A stretch of 64,000 nucleotides of DNA, from assembly GCF_000512585.2 (NCBI RefSeq), contig NC_089242.1, positions 2,790,001-2,854,000 on the forward strand, given 5' to 3'. Below, one piece after another: positions 1 to 11,976 of this stretch. Source of the stretch: Kwoniella bestiolae CBS 10118 (taxonomy: Eukaryota; Basidiomycota; Tremellomycetes; Tremellales; Cryptococcaceae). Positions within the stretch are counted from its first letter, which is position 1. Each line of letters starts with the position of its first letter. The translations under genes were made by a program, and so were the position numbers. The notes beneath the pieces were generated by a model that ran no database searches, had not been told where the DNA came from, and saw only the letters and a list, made by a program, of their open reading frames with translations.

Positions 1-52
1 TAATCATCACCCAAATCACACATTCCTCACTCTTCCATCCCCACCCACCCAA

Positions 53-298
53 ATGGCTCCCCTCCTTCTAACCCACTTCCGACCCAAACAGCGTTCCATC
101 CTCTCCACCCTATTCACGGCGACCTTCCTAGGAGCTGTGATAGTAGTTGCCTTCCCCTGTCCTGTGAAGTCGCATGGCGAGGCTAGGCTGGATGGTGGAT
201 CGATGGGATCGATAGCTCAGAATCAGGATAGGAGCAGGAGCGAGGTGGTGGTCATGATGAATCAACGGGGGAAGCGGAGGTTCTTGGAGGAGAGGTAG
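53..298 (+). CDS. Small single-pass membrane protein, unknown function
   Basis: A single-exon 81-codon frame near the left edge. The first 19 residues are basic (FRPKQR), followed by one hydrophobic segment at about residues 20-36 (LFTATFLGAVIVVAFP), then CPVKSHGEARLDGG and a basic C-terminus ending RRFLEER. The layout (short basic N-terminus, one membrane span, small soluble tail) resembles small mitochondrial inner-membrane assembly factors, but I do not recognise the family. The start lies in a good context (CCAAATGGCT). An overlapping minus-strand frame has no such organisation. The gene is real only if the reading frame is conserved in relatives, and the upstream promoter is mostly outside the window. 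Confidence 0.5.
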   Translation: MAPLLLTHFRPKQRSILSTLFTATFLGAVIVVAFPCPVKSHGEARLDGGSMGSIAQNQDRSRSEVVVMMNQRGKRRFLEER

Positions 299-980
299 GG
301 GTGAAGAGTGAGTGATTTGGTATAGATGAGATGATGAGTTGTGGGTGGGGTAAGGGGAGACCATCGAGCAGGATGAGTGAAAGGGACAGTCGTGTATACG
401 AATGTGATCAAGAGAATTTCCCTGTGCTCGATTGGATGATAGATGGTGGAGAAAGAAGGATGTGTTTGCTTTGAAACGATAGCTAATCATTTGTCATCAT
501 TCGCAGATCCTGATCGGATGGGAGTTAATCACATTTTGTATATAAGGAACATAATAGTTGTATAACGAGTGAGTATCCGCAACATCTCTTTCTAACCCAA
601 CCAAGGGAGTTCCTCGAATTCTCAAGAAACACCTCTCTCCTCGTTGGCAGCAATGTCAAGTATCACAGCACGATACTTAGATCGGAGCTGATGAAATCAT
701 TGAACCATTCACCATCTAGCACATATATCGAGCACATCGCATTCACACCACCATAGATAATTTAGCATAGTACGAATACCTTCTTTACGCACCTCGGAAA
801 TTTGGAGAATGCATCACATAGAACAGAGTTGCACTTTGGCATAAGAGATACTATACATTCGGACTTGGGTTCAGACTACTTGTCGTCGCTGAAATACAGT
901 TCGCCAAGATACACTTTCGGTTTTCACCTTTTCCAATCTCGGGAAACCCAATTACGATCATCCTTTCAGAACCCCAAGGA
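299..980. other. Intergenic, convergent 3' ends
   Basis: This stretch lies between the small membrane-protein gene and the 3' end of formate dehydrogenase. It holds AT-rich 3' UTR-like sequence (for example ttttgtatataaggaac near 535). I see no convincing gene. Confidence 0.5.
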
Positions 981-3181
981 TCAAGGTCCAGCAGGTTTTT
1001 GACCAGTCGGCTTCTTCTCCCTTTGACCATAGGCTTTGGAAGCGTACTACGACGGCCAAAACTCAAAAAGATCAGCTTCTATAACTGATGGCAATTACCT
1101 GGATCATGTCATGTAATCCCACTCACATCACCATCGATCACAATCAAATTAGCAGGATCTTGCTCTTTACCTGCAAGGTACCTTTGGATAATATCTTTAG
1201 CACCGTTTGCATATCTAGCTTGGGCATCGAGGGTGGTTCCGGAGTCTGAATATACGATCGTGTCAGTCGACTGAACTGATATGGCTTATCCCATATGATA
1301 TTCGAAAAGAGATGTGATCCCCTCCTTGAGACGAAGGGTCTAGAATTAATAATATCTATACTTACAATGAGGCACCATACCATTACCTCCTCCAAGAGTA
1401 TTGAACGCATGTCTCCAAGGATGATCCTTAGGGGAAGGCTGGACGTCTACCAAACACGTTAATCAGTCGTTCCTCAATTCTCAGTATCGTGACAACTGAC
1501 CCCAAACATCTGTTCAACCAGAAAAAAACATCAGCTAACATATCTTATGCCATCATGATCCAGGTCACTCACCTCCAGCATACCCGTTCAAATGACCACT
1601 CTCCAAAGCTTTCTTGACTGCGTTCCTATCGCAGATGGCTCCTCGGGCGGTGTTGACAAGCCAAGCTCCCTTTTTCATCTTGGAGATGAGCTGGTCGTTG
1701 AATAGTCCTTTGGTCTTTTCGTGGAGTGGGCAGTTCTGTTGGAAGGTGTATCCGCTAAATCAGCAAATACTCGTAGTTCAGACCGACTGCTCGAGGTGAA
1801 TCTTTGGGGTCAAAAGGGTGAAATTACTCGAGTCCAGAGTTCGAAGGGAGAGAGGGGTGCGAGAGATTAGATACTCACAATGGTGACGACATCGCATTTA
1901 GCCAACATATCTTCCAACTTATCTACCCTCTTAAATTCTGGTGTTTTCTTATCTACACGATATTCAGCACCAACGTTAGCTGACTGATCAAGATACTCTG
2001 TGGTATCCCCCAGAAGAAAAGTAAGAAAACATCGCAGCTCACCCTCTGGTAAATCGGTATAATCAAACCACAACAACTCCTTACAATTAAACCCTCTCAA
2101 CCTCTCCAGAACCCTGTACCCGATCCTTCCGCATCCTACCGTACCTACCGTCTTGCCCTCCAGATCATATGCGTTTCGGGCGATTTGCGCGACGTTCCAG
2201 TCGTCCGCTAGGATCTGCTCGTGCGCTGGAACGAAGTTTCGGACGAGCAGGAGGATGGACATGACTACGTGTCTGCGTGATGGAACCCATTCAGCTATCA
2301 TAGTATAGAAGATGAGGCCAGGGGGAATGGAGGGGATGGCACGGTTTAGAAGAAGGTACTCACTCGGCCACGGAAACAACATTTGATCCGGATACCTATC
2401 CAGCGAGACCATGTATCAGCCGAATCGTAGACTCTCGATGTTGTACACTGCTTACCTCGGCAACTGTGATGCTCTTCTTATTGGCAGCATCAAGATCGAT
2501 ATGACTATTATACAACTCTATCAGCTGATCTGTAAATGGAGATGCAAAATGGCATCAGCTCACTCTGATCCTACACCTGCTGTAACGCATAACTTTAGGT
2601 TCTTGGCTTTTTCGATGAGATCTGCGGTGAGGTAACCGGGGTGGAAAGGGGTAGTGACGAGGATCTCGGCCTTTTCGAACATGGGAGTCAGCGTCGATAT
2701 CTGTCGATAGTTATGTTAGTGGGGGACAGCTTACATCTGCAATGTGCTTTTGAAATTCAGAGCCTGGGCCTTCCTTATCGTCTGTAACGATGAACCTGAT
2801 ATACCATATCAAGTTTGATTAGCGGAATACAGATCAGCCGGTCAAGTATCCTGCGCACAAACGATGGTCGCAACTCACTCGTGACCTTCTTTCTTGAGCC
2901 AGTCGGAGATACCAAGGCTATTCTCGATGGTACCGAGAAGACGGGGTTCTTCTTTTGCGGCTGCGGTTGAGTCATGAAGTAAGTCTGCCATTCTAGAGAT
3001 TCTACATATCTGGGTTATGGTGCGAGGAAGATGGAATGAGAATCACCTTGACCACCTTTGTAGAGAACTGCGAGGACCTATTGGGGTCATCTCACGTCAG
3101 CCTTCAACTTCTGGGTAATTGGAAGTCGATGGTAGACGTAGTATGATAGATGGGATGGCCAGAGTAGCTCACTTTGACCAT
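981..3181 (-). CDS. FDH1: NAD+-dependent formate dehydrogenase (many introns)
   Basis: Oxidises formate to CO2 with reduction of NAD+. The spliced N-terminus is [12 protein letters not shown], the hallmark start of fungal formate dehydrogenases; the first coding exon is only ATGGTCAAA (3181-3173). Further exons give [12 protein letters not shown], the Rossmann glycine motif VGCGRIG with [30 protein letters not shown], the active-site stretch GDVW...[22 protein letters not shown], then [17 protein letters not shown] and a last exon [18 protein letters not shown]...AGP before TGA at 983-981. A 9-nt exon (1501-1509) is needed to restore DVW. The protein lacks an obvious targeting presequence, so it is probably cytosolic. 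Upstream DNA holds an 18-bp palindrome (see 3388-3405). Family assignment is very firm; a few exon edges were fitted by eye. Confidence 0.93.
1501..1509 (-). other. FDH1: 9-nt microexon of formate dehydrogenase
   Basis: On the minus strand the nine bases ATGTTTGGG are preceded by GAACAG (acceptor) and followed by GTCAGT (donor). Upstream coding ends TAT GCT GGA G and downstream coding starts AC GTC CAG CCT. Joining through the nine bases gives [18 protein letters not shown], matching the conserved family motif GDVW-x-x-QPAPKDHPW; skipping it would delete three residues. Confidence 0.85.
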
Positions 3182-3387
3182 GTTGGGAGATGATGTGCTG
3201 AAGTTTCGAGATGGTTTGATAGTATGTAGTAAGTGAGGAGAAGAAACAAGTCTTGAGCGAGCAAGAGAGAACATGATGACTTATATAGCTGTGAGCAAGT
3301 GAGAGAAAGCTGGATTGGGTTTGACCGAGTGATAGTCGTAGCAGTAGTACTGGTGATACATGGCAGTAGTGCGAGCCCCGGTCAAGT

Positions 3388-3405
3388 GTACTCTGTCCAG
3401 AGTAC
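3388..3405. promoter_or_regulatory. Perfect 18-bp palindrome upstream of FDH1
   Basis: GTACTCTG TC CAGAGTAC has two perfect 8-bp arms around a 2-bp centre, 207-224 bp upstream of the FDH1 start. It could bind a dimeric regulator; nothing in the sequence names one. Confidence 0.4.
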
Positions 3406-4201
3406 CATGATGGTACTGGTATTGGTATAGCCGACAATCATCCCCATCCATACATTGAATAGACGTCGTATGTCCTTTTTAGACTGGTTTTGGGACGAGC
3501 GAATGACACATGCTTTGCTTGATAGGATGATTAGTGGGTGAACATAACCGTCATCCCGTAGCCATAAATACTCTTGCTAGTCTGAGGAATGTGAGTCTAC
3601 GGCGTTTGTCTTTTGTCTTCTGTCAGATGACTTGAGGACCTTTCCCACTAGCAGTGGTCAACCTCCACTCTGACGATTTTCATGGGAAACTCGGATTTAC
3701 GGCCGAGCGAAGGGCTGTCCGCTGATTCTCGTTCTGTTTACTGTGAGCCGTCGGGATGTGGCTCACCATGACCCATATACAGTCATCCACATATACCTAT
3801 ACTTGCTTGTGGTGCTTTCCTATGTCATGAAGCAACTCTCAAAGTCACCGAACTCGCTCGTCATGATCCACAACTAGCCGAAGTGCTACTGCTGCTCCCT
3901 CGTATATCCGCTCAAGGTGACTACCATAACGTAACCAGTTCTTCCGTCCAACTTCAAGGGCTTGACATGCGATGTCAATGGTGGTGTACTTCGCTGCATT
4001 ATTCGGTTTACCATTGCATCTCTCTCCACACTTTCACTTTCCGTGACTGCACAACGCCCAGCACTGCGGGTGAAACGCCACTCGAATGATGGTTGGGTCT
4101 GTGCGATGTCATTACGTCATTTGCTCATACAAACTCACTCGATTGGATTCCAGCTCACGAGTACAGCGAAAAACGAACCCTGCAATAGATTAAATTTATC
4201 A

Positions 4202-4229
4202 GTGTCTCGTGTCTCGTGTCTCGTGTCTT
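4202..4229. repeat. Heptamer tandem repeat (GTGTCTC)4
   Basis: Four head-to-tail copies of GTGTCTC, the last reading GTGTCTT. It is a simple microsatellite in the intergenic region. Confidence 0.8.
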
Positions 4230-5300
4230 GTTCCTTCTTTCATGCTTACTACTTCACTTCCCTCCGCTCTTCCCCCCTCTGTATGGTATGGTACTGTATC
4301 GATAAAGTCGAGTCGAGGCCCGAGGTAGAAAAAGGGTTATCAACCTACTAGAAGGAATATCGAAAACACGGAAAAAGGGAATTTAACTATAATCTTTAAT
4401 CTCCCTCTTCCTTCCTCGAAAAGAAAGGGAGAAAGACCACTCGTCATCAAGATCATACCAGCTTGAGATCGTACATCCAGGTGAGTGTCATGTTGAGTCT
4501 GGATCGTTCGTTCCCTTCACAACGCTCCACTTTGACCGAACCGATCATGTGTTACCGTCTTTCAATCTCAATCCAGCAAGGAAGGACCATCATGCGGGTC
4601 TAGAATCCTTCCTTGGCTCCAGCTCCACTGGTTCTTGCTATCCCGAATGCAATCATCTACACACACGCCGAAACATGCTATACCATCCCTTAAGCCACAT
4701 CTTAATTTCGGCCCGTTGCTTCTCTGTTCTGTGCACACTCAGTCCTTCCATATCATCGTCCACCTCCTCCTCTGCAACCAGATGTAAACAGGACATGGAA
4801 ATAATCCGAAACGCTAGATACATAGATCCCTTACCCACCTTCCGTCCAAATAGACTGTCCTTCTGCAAGGACACACGTTGACTCTTGCTCTGACCCTCTC
4901 CCCCCATGCTACTGTTGACGGTTGTTTGTACCTGCACTCGTGTATCATTACCTACCCCACACTGGATAGGGTATCCCGAAGAAATGGTTTTTTTTTGTTG
5001 TTTCTGCCGTTATCAATTCTTCGGCTCAAGGATCCATCACTTTTCTTCACTCTGAAAAATCTTCAACCCCGCTTTGCCCAAAAAATACAATTAATAAAAT
5101 TATCGGATTGATGAAGTAAGGTATCGAAGCTGATATCGATTATTCAACCTGTTCCTATTCTGATCAATTCGTTGTTCCATTTCTCATTATCGCCATGCTC
5201 GTTCTGTTCTGATCCGATCGCCCGACATTCCCTACGACCATACCAACACATATCCCAACCTTCCTTCCCATGCTACTCGTCAACCGATCAACCTCGAATA

Positions 5301-6515
5301 ATGGGTAATTGCTTTGCACCCATCTCGCCTGATTCGGCAGACTCAGAGGACGAGCCTCCCTCCGCTGCCGCTGCCGGTCCAGGCCGATCAACAGGTCGAA
5401 CATCCGAGCGACAACCCCGTCCGTCATCCTCATCTGCAAGGAACCCCTCACAGGACCGGAATCGCTCTCATCCCTCCAGGAGACAATCAACGAGTAAACG
5501 AATTCGCAAACATTCCCGATCGAGCAGTCTGTTCTCAATGGGCGGTCCTTCCTTAGATGCACTACGAAATTATGCCACCCTATCTCATCCGCAATCGTCC
5601 TTGTCCCCCTCGAAACTGTTAATATCGAATAAAACTACTTTGGCGATATTTGATAATTACCCAAAGGCGAAATACCATTTCCTCATCTTACCGAGATATC
5701 CATTCCCGCCTCAGTCTAATCCGGATTCGAAGAATTCCATCTTACCCCTCAATGCTCTGGATGATCTGAAGAGTTTGTTGTTGTGTGATGACAGAGAGGC
5801 TAGAGAGGAGGTTATGAGGGCGTTGTATAATACTGCCCTGGAGGTGGAGGAGATGATCAAAGATGAGATGTTAAAGACGGAGGGGTACGAATGGAAGGTT
5901 GATATGGGTTTTCATGCGATTCCTTCGATGAAGTGAGTAATAAATGGTCAAAACAAAAAAAAGGAAAAGAATCTTCAAGAAATTCCACAAAACAATCATC
6001 ATCACTTTGGATCCTTGCGCTGACGTGATTTCATCGGTGTCATGTAGACATATCCACCTACATGTGATATCCGACGATAGGATCTCGCCGTCACTGAAGA
6101 CGAAGAAACATCACAATTCCTTTAGACCCGATCTGGGGTTCTTCATACCTATCATGGAGGTTCAGAGATGGTTGGATGACGATTCGAATATCCAGGAGAG
6201 GGTAGCTGTGAGTGTTTGGTCTTGCACTCGCAGTATTTGCAGCATTCAGTCATTCTACACTCGCCTCGAAACTGATTCATCAGAAGCTATAACTGACAAC
6301 ACCCCTTTTCGTTGTTGTCATACCTATAGGCTCTCTCCGACGCCGAAAGATTACTCAACACACCTCTGACATGCCATAAATGCGACGAATTCATCACCAA
6401 CATTCCCAAACTCAAGAATCACTTGGAAAAGCATTTCGTAGATGAGCGAGCTTCTGCGTTGAGGTATATTGCGAGACATGGTACACAGCGGAGTAGCGAT
6501 GAGGATATGTTCTAG
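5301..6515 (+). CDS. HNT3: Aprataxin-like HIT hydrolase with C-terminal zinc finger
   Basis: Removes AMP from 5'-adenylated DNA ends left by abortive ligation. Exons 5301-5932, 6048-6207 and 6330-6515 join in phase to 325 residues. Residues 1-80 are Ser/Arg/Pro-rich and disordered; the HIT domain follows (FDNYPKAKYHFLILPR, MGFHAIPSMKHIHLHVISDD, with the His triad HIHLHV). The C-terminus carries the aprataxin C2HE-type finger (CHKCDEFITNIPKLKNHLEKHF). The first intron falls immediately before the His triad. The chosen start reads MGNCFAPIS, an N-myristoylation/palmitoylation-like motif that is unexpected for a nuclear repair enzyme; a later Met (MGGPSLDA, about 5538) would give a protein without it. 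The family call rests on the HIT plus finger combination. Confidence 0.88.
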
Positions 6516-7314
6516 ATCAATTAGCTGGTATTTGATTCGGAGGGCATCAGAAGACTTGATATTCGGCATCATTATTTATACCTTACATTTTATAAATGGA
6601 AGACTTCAAGATTCCCCTGTAGAGACGTTTGTTTATAGATTGGTTATTTGGGATATGAGAAATCGAAGAAGTAAATCTGTATCTATAGTTGCATGTTTTC
6701 AGATAGTAGTGGCATCGAGCGTTTCGTTCGGTTTGGTTGTTAGTTTAGATTGGTAGTTCCTCTATATTCATATGCATTATAACATCTTGGATAGCGGTGA
6801 AGGAGTATTCGATGTGTGCTTTGGTCGCCACAAACGGGGAGGGCATGAGTGATACCAAGTGCTACAAGGTGGAAACAACTACTACAGCCTATCTTTCTCC
6901 AAGCTTCCAACGCCAATGCCCAACCTGACTGCTGACACTTGCGTTTTCTTCTATCTTCTATGTCCAATGCAAGGTATCATTCTTGATGCCCTCAGATGAT
7001 GATGGGAACCAGGAATGTGGGAATGATGAATTGATACTTTACGTAATTGACGATGAAATGAGCCCATGTGCCGAAAGGATGAATACGAGAATGATGAGCG
7101 CGCCGTTGCCACCCGTCATCATCATTCATCGATAACCACAATTTCCACTCGTCATGATAATCAGTACATCCACATCCAGATCACATATCCATAAAACATC
7201 CTTATCGTAAACCATCACTGGCAAAACAGCACAAGCACAGGGCTTACATGAGCCTGTGAGCTCCTCCACAAAATCCACTTAAACCTTACCAATCGTCATT
7301 CACAACATCTCGAC
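6516..7314. other. Intergenic between HNT3 and MGM1
   Basis: 3' UTR of HNT3, then the MGM1 promoter and leader. Small ORFs on both strands show no recognisable protein. No repeat seen. Confidence 0.5.
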
Positions 7315-10300
7315 ATGCTCCGTAAACTCCCATCATCCACCCGTCCCTATCTCCTCTCCCAATCTCTCAACCGACCAACCCCAATCGCTCGGAATCGTCT
7401 AATCCCATCTGCCCGACATGTCCACGTTCGAGCGATCTCATTCTCATCCATACCGAGAGCTATGGCTCGGGCGTTCAGGATTCCGGCTTATGGGGCTGCG
7501 ATTGGGGCGGGAGGGTTGGGGTATGCGAATTATAAACTTGAGGGTGAGTGTTTCATCCTTTAGGTAGGGTGAGTGAAAGTTATAGGAGATGGCATGATAT
7601 CTTACTGAGATATGTATATGTGTCAAGTGGATGTTGAGTAAACGACAGGATAAAGAGGTGTTTCCGCTGTTCCCTTTCCGACATTCTGGCAAGGGTCGTA
7701 ACATCAGCACGATGGAGGCGTTCATTCAGACTCTGTTATGATCGATGCTAACTCTTTGATATGCTCTTAGGCGTTCGAAATGCTACTTCCGAGATCCTAT
7801 CCAACGTCTCCGACAAATTCTCATCCGCCTACAACTCAGCAGCGGACGGTCTCAACTCCGCCGCAGATATAGGATCTTCACTCGCATCTCAACTGCAAGG
7901 TAGGATATCAGATACAGGTCAAGGGGTGCAGGATACAGCCGAAGCTTTTAGGAATGGTACCAAAGAATGGTGGGAGGCATTCACATCGCAATTTGCTAAA
8001 TCCGAAGCACAGCAGGAGAGCGGTAGTTCAAGCTCAAGCTCTGGTAGCGGAAAGGGCAGAGAGAAGTGGTACAATCCTGGCGAAGGTCCTGGACAGCCAC
8101 AGAATAATGGTGGTGGAGGAGAGGAAGCCTTGTTGGGGTTGGTAGGAGCTGCTGCGGCTGCTTCGAACGTCGAGGAGAAACGGACAGACCCTTTTAGTTC
8201 TGGTGGAGGTGACGAGCATCAGTTATTACAACTTACCAGGAAACTGATCGAGATTCGGTCGGTACTGTTGAGTGTGGACCAGAGCGAAGCGTTGAAATTA
8301 CCTTCGATTGTGGTGATAGGGAGTCAGAGCTCGGGGAAGAGTAGTGTGCTAGAAGCTATCGTGGGACACGAGTTCTTACCTAAGTGAGTTGTTTAGGTAC
8401 AGTGATCCATGAAGTTTTCGGCTGACTGAGGGATAGGGGAGACAACATGGTCACACGACGACCTATCGAGTTGACACTCATCAACACACCTTCCAATGCC
8501 GCTTCATCATCCTCCACTCCCGCAGAGTACGGTGTTTTCCCCGACATGCCAGGAATGGGCAAGATCACTTCGTTCTCCACCATCCAGAAAACCTTAACCG
8601 ATCTCAATCTCTCTGTCCCACCTGAACTAGCAGTATCCGATGACCCCATCCACCTTCAAATTCATTCTCCTCACGTTCCCGACCTTACCCTCATCGATCT
8701 ACCGGGATACATCCAGATCAGTTCGATGGACCAACCTGAAGAATTGAAAGATAAGATATCGGGATTATGCGACAAATACATCAGAGAACCCAATATCATC
8801 TTGGCTGTCTGTGCGGCGGATGTAGATCTTGCCAACTCTCCTGCGCTGAGAGCGAGTAGACGGGTTGATCCACTTGGTACGAGGACGATAGGTGTGGTCA
8901 CGAAGATGGATCTGGTGAAACCTGAACATGGAGCCACGATAGTCCGAGGCGAAAGATACCCATTACATCTTGGATATGTTGGTGTAGTGTGTAAAGCACC
9001 GCCTACGAGTGGAGTGTTCAGATCGATTAGGGGTGACAAGGAGACGCCGAACGTTACTGGCGCTGTCCTGCGAAGGGAAGAAGAGTTCTTTGGAGGTGAA
9101 AATTCGAAGTACTTCGGTAGAGATCAGAAAGTCATGGTTGGAACCGACACACTCCGACGAAGACTTATGGATGTATTGGAAACGAGCATGTCATCAAGCC
9201 TACATGGGATTACCAATGCCGTTCAGCTAGAACTGGAAGAAGCAAGCTATCAATTCAAAGTGCAGTATAACGATCGACGTATAACCTCGGAATCTTACAT
9301 GGCAGAAACGATTGATGCGTTGAAAGCGCGATTCAAAGAATATACCGCTCAATTCACCAAACCCGCCGTCAGATCCAAGTTGAAGGAAATGCTGGATGAC
9401 AAAGTTATGAATATCCTGGAGAAGCTGTATTGGGATGATCCGCGTACCCTTGAATTATCGAAGTTGGCTGAAGATCGAAAGTTGACGACTGAAGAGCTGG
9501 ACACATATTGGAAATACAAGTTGGAGACTGCCAGTTCATTGTTGACCAAATCTGGTGTAGGAAGGGATTCCACGGGGTTGGTAGCAGAGGGATTGAGGCA
9601 GTTGATCGATAGTATAGCTACGGGCGAACCGTTCACCTTCCACCCTTCGGTATCTGAACGAATCACCGAGTTCTCCCATGCCATCTTGAGAGAACGGATG
9701 GGACTCACTGCAGACCAAGTGGAGAACTGCATTAAACCGTACAAATACGAAGTGGAGGTTGATGAGCGAGAATGGAATGTCGGGAGGGACAGGGCGGAAG
9801 ATAAGTTCGTACAGGAGATTAAGAGGTGCGATGATAAGTTGAAAGAGATCCAGGGTAGATTGGGAGGATCAAGGAAGTTGAATGGGTTGATTAGACATGT
9901 GGGCGAGTTGGAGAGGTGGGAGGAGGAACGGAGGAAACGAAGGTTCTCTGCTGGTAATTCTGGCGAGGGGGAGGACGTGGTGGAAGAGGGTGCGCCGGTG
10001 TTGGATGCGTACAAGTATTCTCCTGCACAGATTATCGATGGTGAGTACAACTTCCATATGGTATGAGATAGCATTGTCTAATATGGGGAGTGTTGCTGAT
10101 TATGCGATATGAACACAGGCCGACACGCCCTCCTCCTCTCCAACCGCCTCTCCCTACTGAAACTCCGTCAACAAGCCCTGAAATCCCGTCGATGTAAACT
10201 TGGTCCCGACCAATCTGCCTTCTGTCCTGAAGCGTTCTTGGCTGTAGTGGCGGATAAGTTGGCATACACAAGTACGATGTTTATCAATATTGAACTGCTC

Positions 10301-10740
10301 GAACAGTTCTTTTATCAGTTCCCTAGGGAGATTGACTCGAGGATATTATACGATTTGAATGTGAGTAGCCCTTTTGCTCTTATCATGAGTCGGACTCATG
10401 AACTACACTTAAGGGAGATGCTGAGAGCGCTGATATTCTGATTGGATGATTTTGGCAGAGAGATGAAATTGCTAGATTTGCGAGAGAGAACCCGAAGATC
10501 AAGCAGCATCTAGATCTGCAGGAGAGGAAAGATAAGTTAGAATCGGTGAGTCCTCCACCCTTTGAACAGGTGCAATGGACGATGATGTTAGCCGTATGAG
10601 AGACGGACTGAGGCTGATTGTTTTGATTTGCTTATTAGGTCATGAGGTCATTGCAGAGTTTGGTCAATTTACAAAAAGATGCGAAAGGTCCTTCCTCGGC
10701 AGGATCCTCTAGGACAGGTCTATTCACCAAGTTCTTTTAG
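7315..10740 (+). CDS. MGM1: Mitochondrial dynamin-like GTPase (Mgm1/OPA1)
   Basis: Inner-membrane dynamin for mitochondrial fusion and cristae maintenance. Six exons (7315-7543, 7771-8383, 8437-10040, 10119-10360, 10459-10545, 10639-10740) join in phase to 958 residues. The N-terminus is a mitochondrial presequence ([14 protein letters not shown], rich in Arg/Ser, no acidic residues) followed by a short hydrophobic segment ([16 protein letters not shown]), as in Mgm1. The GTPase domain has the P-loop GSQSSGKSS, switch II DLPGYIQ and G4 motif TKMD. A G/S-rich linker precedes it, and the GED-like C-terminus runs [21 protein letters not shown]. Length and order fit the Mgm1/OPA1 group rather than Dnm1 or Vps1. 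A 241-codon antisense frame inside exon 3 is a shadow. Confidence 0.95.
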
Positions 10741-11077
10741 CTGGACGAGTGTGTTTACGGTTATGGTTATTGTTATTGTTATTGTTACGCCGCTCATGAT
10801 TAGTATATATATGTATCGGATAATGGATGGTTCTCTCGCTTAGCGAACTGATGTCTTACGAGTCTGGAGTCAAGCTCCTTATTGCCTGACTAATTGATTG
10901 ACTGATTACAAAACACGACGATTCATAGAAATTCATTGATAAAACCCTCTTACTAGCTTCAACTCAGTACCCCTTAAATAAATCTACCGGAAAAGCTTCT
11001 TAACACATTTGTACAGTACTCGTATTCCACCTTGAAGCGACGGATAATGGATGAGCTGACGTTATCGCTACTATTGT
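10741..11077. other. Convergent 3' intergenic, MGM1 / SANT-like gene
   Basis: It contains a short repeat of GTTATT units (about 10765-10785) just after MGM1 and AT-rich sequence. No gene seen. Confidence 0.5.
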
Positions 11078-11480
11078 TCATTTCGGCGCAATTGATTTGA
11101 TAAGGTTGGATCTGAGGTTGGTCTTCCCATCATGACGATTTTTGAGAGCATCTCGAAGTTGCGTAGTGGTGAGACCGGTCTGCGCCACGAGTATACAGTA
11201 TAAGCGTTTAGTCGAAGTTGCGGATTGTACTTATACGTTCACTCATCAGTTTATAGTCTACTGATTTGAATCCAGCTTCCAAGATCATCTCGGCTACGAT
11301 CTTCTTCTTCTCCAGGTCCCAACTTTCTTTGTTGCTGCTGCTAGTGGTAGTGGTGACTTTGGGCTTTTTAGGTGTTGAGGATGTATCGCTCTTGTTCTTG
11401 TTCCTGTCTCTGGGAGAAGAAACGGGTTTGGTGTCTTCCGATAACGGGGGAGGGGAAGATGATGAAGATCGTTTGACCAT
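11078..11480 (-). CDS. Small SANT/Myb-like protein, paralogue A (possibly broken)
   Basis: The product has a Ser/Pro/Lys-rich N-terminus (MVKRSSSSSPPPL...TPKKPKV) followed by a short helical module SWDLEKKKIVAEMILEAGFKSVDYKLMSER. A second segment, TGLTTTQLRDALKNRHDGK, is found after an intron and ends IKSIAPK before TGA at 11080-11078. Both segments align by eye with paralogue B to the right. The only good donor (GTATAAG after 11237) leaves phase 1, whereas the homologous acceptor (before 11179) needs phase 0, so the conserved halves do not join in frame with standard splice sites. An alternative acceptor further in (CTTCGAG) restores the frame but removes about ten conserved residues. This may be a decaying gene, or I have mis-chosen the splice. 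A start at 11534 is also possible. The DNA-binding role is inferred from the W...K pattern only. Confidence 0.5.
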
Positions 11481-11976
11481 GATTGACTGTGTGGTGGGTG
11501 AACAAGATGTAGGACCGGAGTGTTCGGAGGTCAAATGGTTTGTTCAGGTAATTCAGGTTGGAATGATAGGAAGTCGGAGAGGAAGAAGGGGAGGAACGTC
11601 TCTTCATGTTATATATATTCATGTGTGAGTATAATAACTAATGCACAAGTCCATACAAGATGCTGCTCAAGTTACCCATTCCGGACTTGATCGTTCGACT
11701 CGCCGGTACCAAAGGACCAATCTACCAATGACCTTGACGACGAGCAGTCAATCAGTAAGTGGGGATCGTCATGAGCTGACGAGAGATCCATCACTCGTGT
11801 TTCCAGGTCCACTTGGTCTTCCCAGTGGCGCAGTATTATGAGGGATGATTAGTACAATCTCCGACTCCAGTTATCAGTGCCCTTTTTCTTTCCCTTCTTT
11901 TCTTTTCTCTTTTCTTTCTTTTCCTCTGATCAGCTCATTCTTCATCAACGTTATCAGACTACAGTCAGTCTCAGTC

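Larger units (their letters stand above)
3182..5300. other. Long divergent intergenic region FDH1 / HNT3
   Basis: About 2.1 kb with no supported CDS. It contains the FDH1 upstream region, a heptamer tandem repeat GTGTCTC of four units (4202-4229, last unit altered), and a strong splice donor CAG|GTGAGT after a pyrimidine-rich stretch near 4480. That donor could belong to a 5' UTR intron of the aprataxin gene or a non-coding transcript. Open frames here (for example 3962-4351) lack domain-like sequence. Confidence 0.45.

Noticed and set aside
3962..4351. A 129-codon frame in the FDH1/HNT3 intergenic region
   Set aside because: Overlaps the heptamer repeat, has no domain or splice support, and the composition is that of flanking DNA.
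9349..10074. A 241-codon open frame antisense to MGM1
   Set aside because: It lies wholly inside a conserved GTPase exon, has no signature, and long antisense frames are common opposite biased coding sequence.
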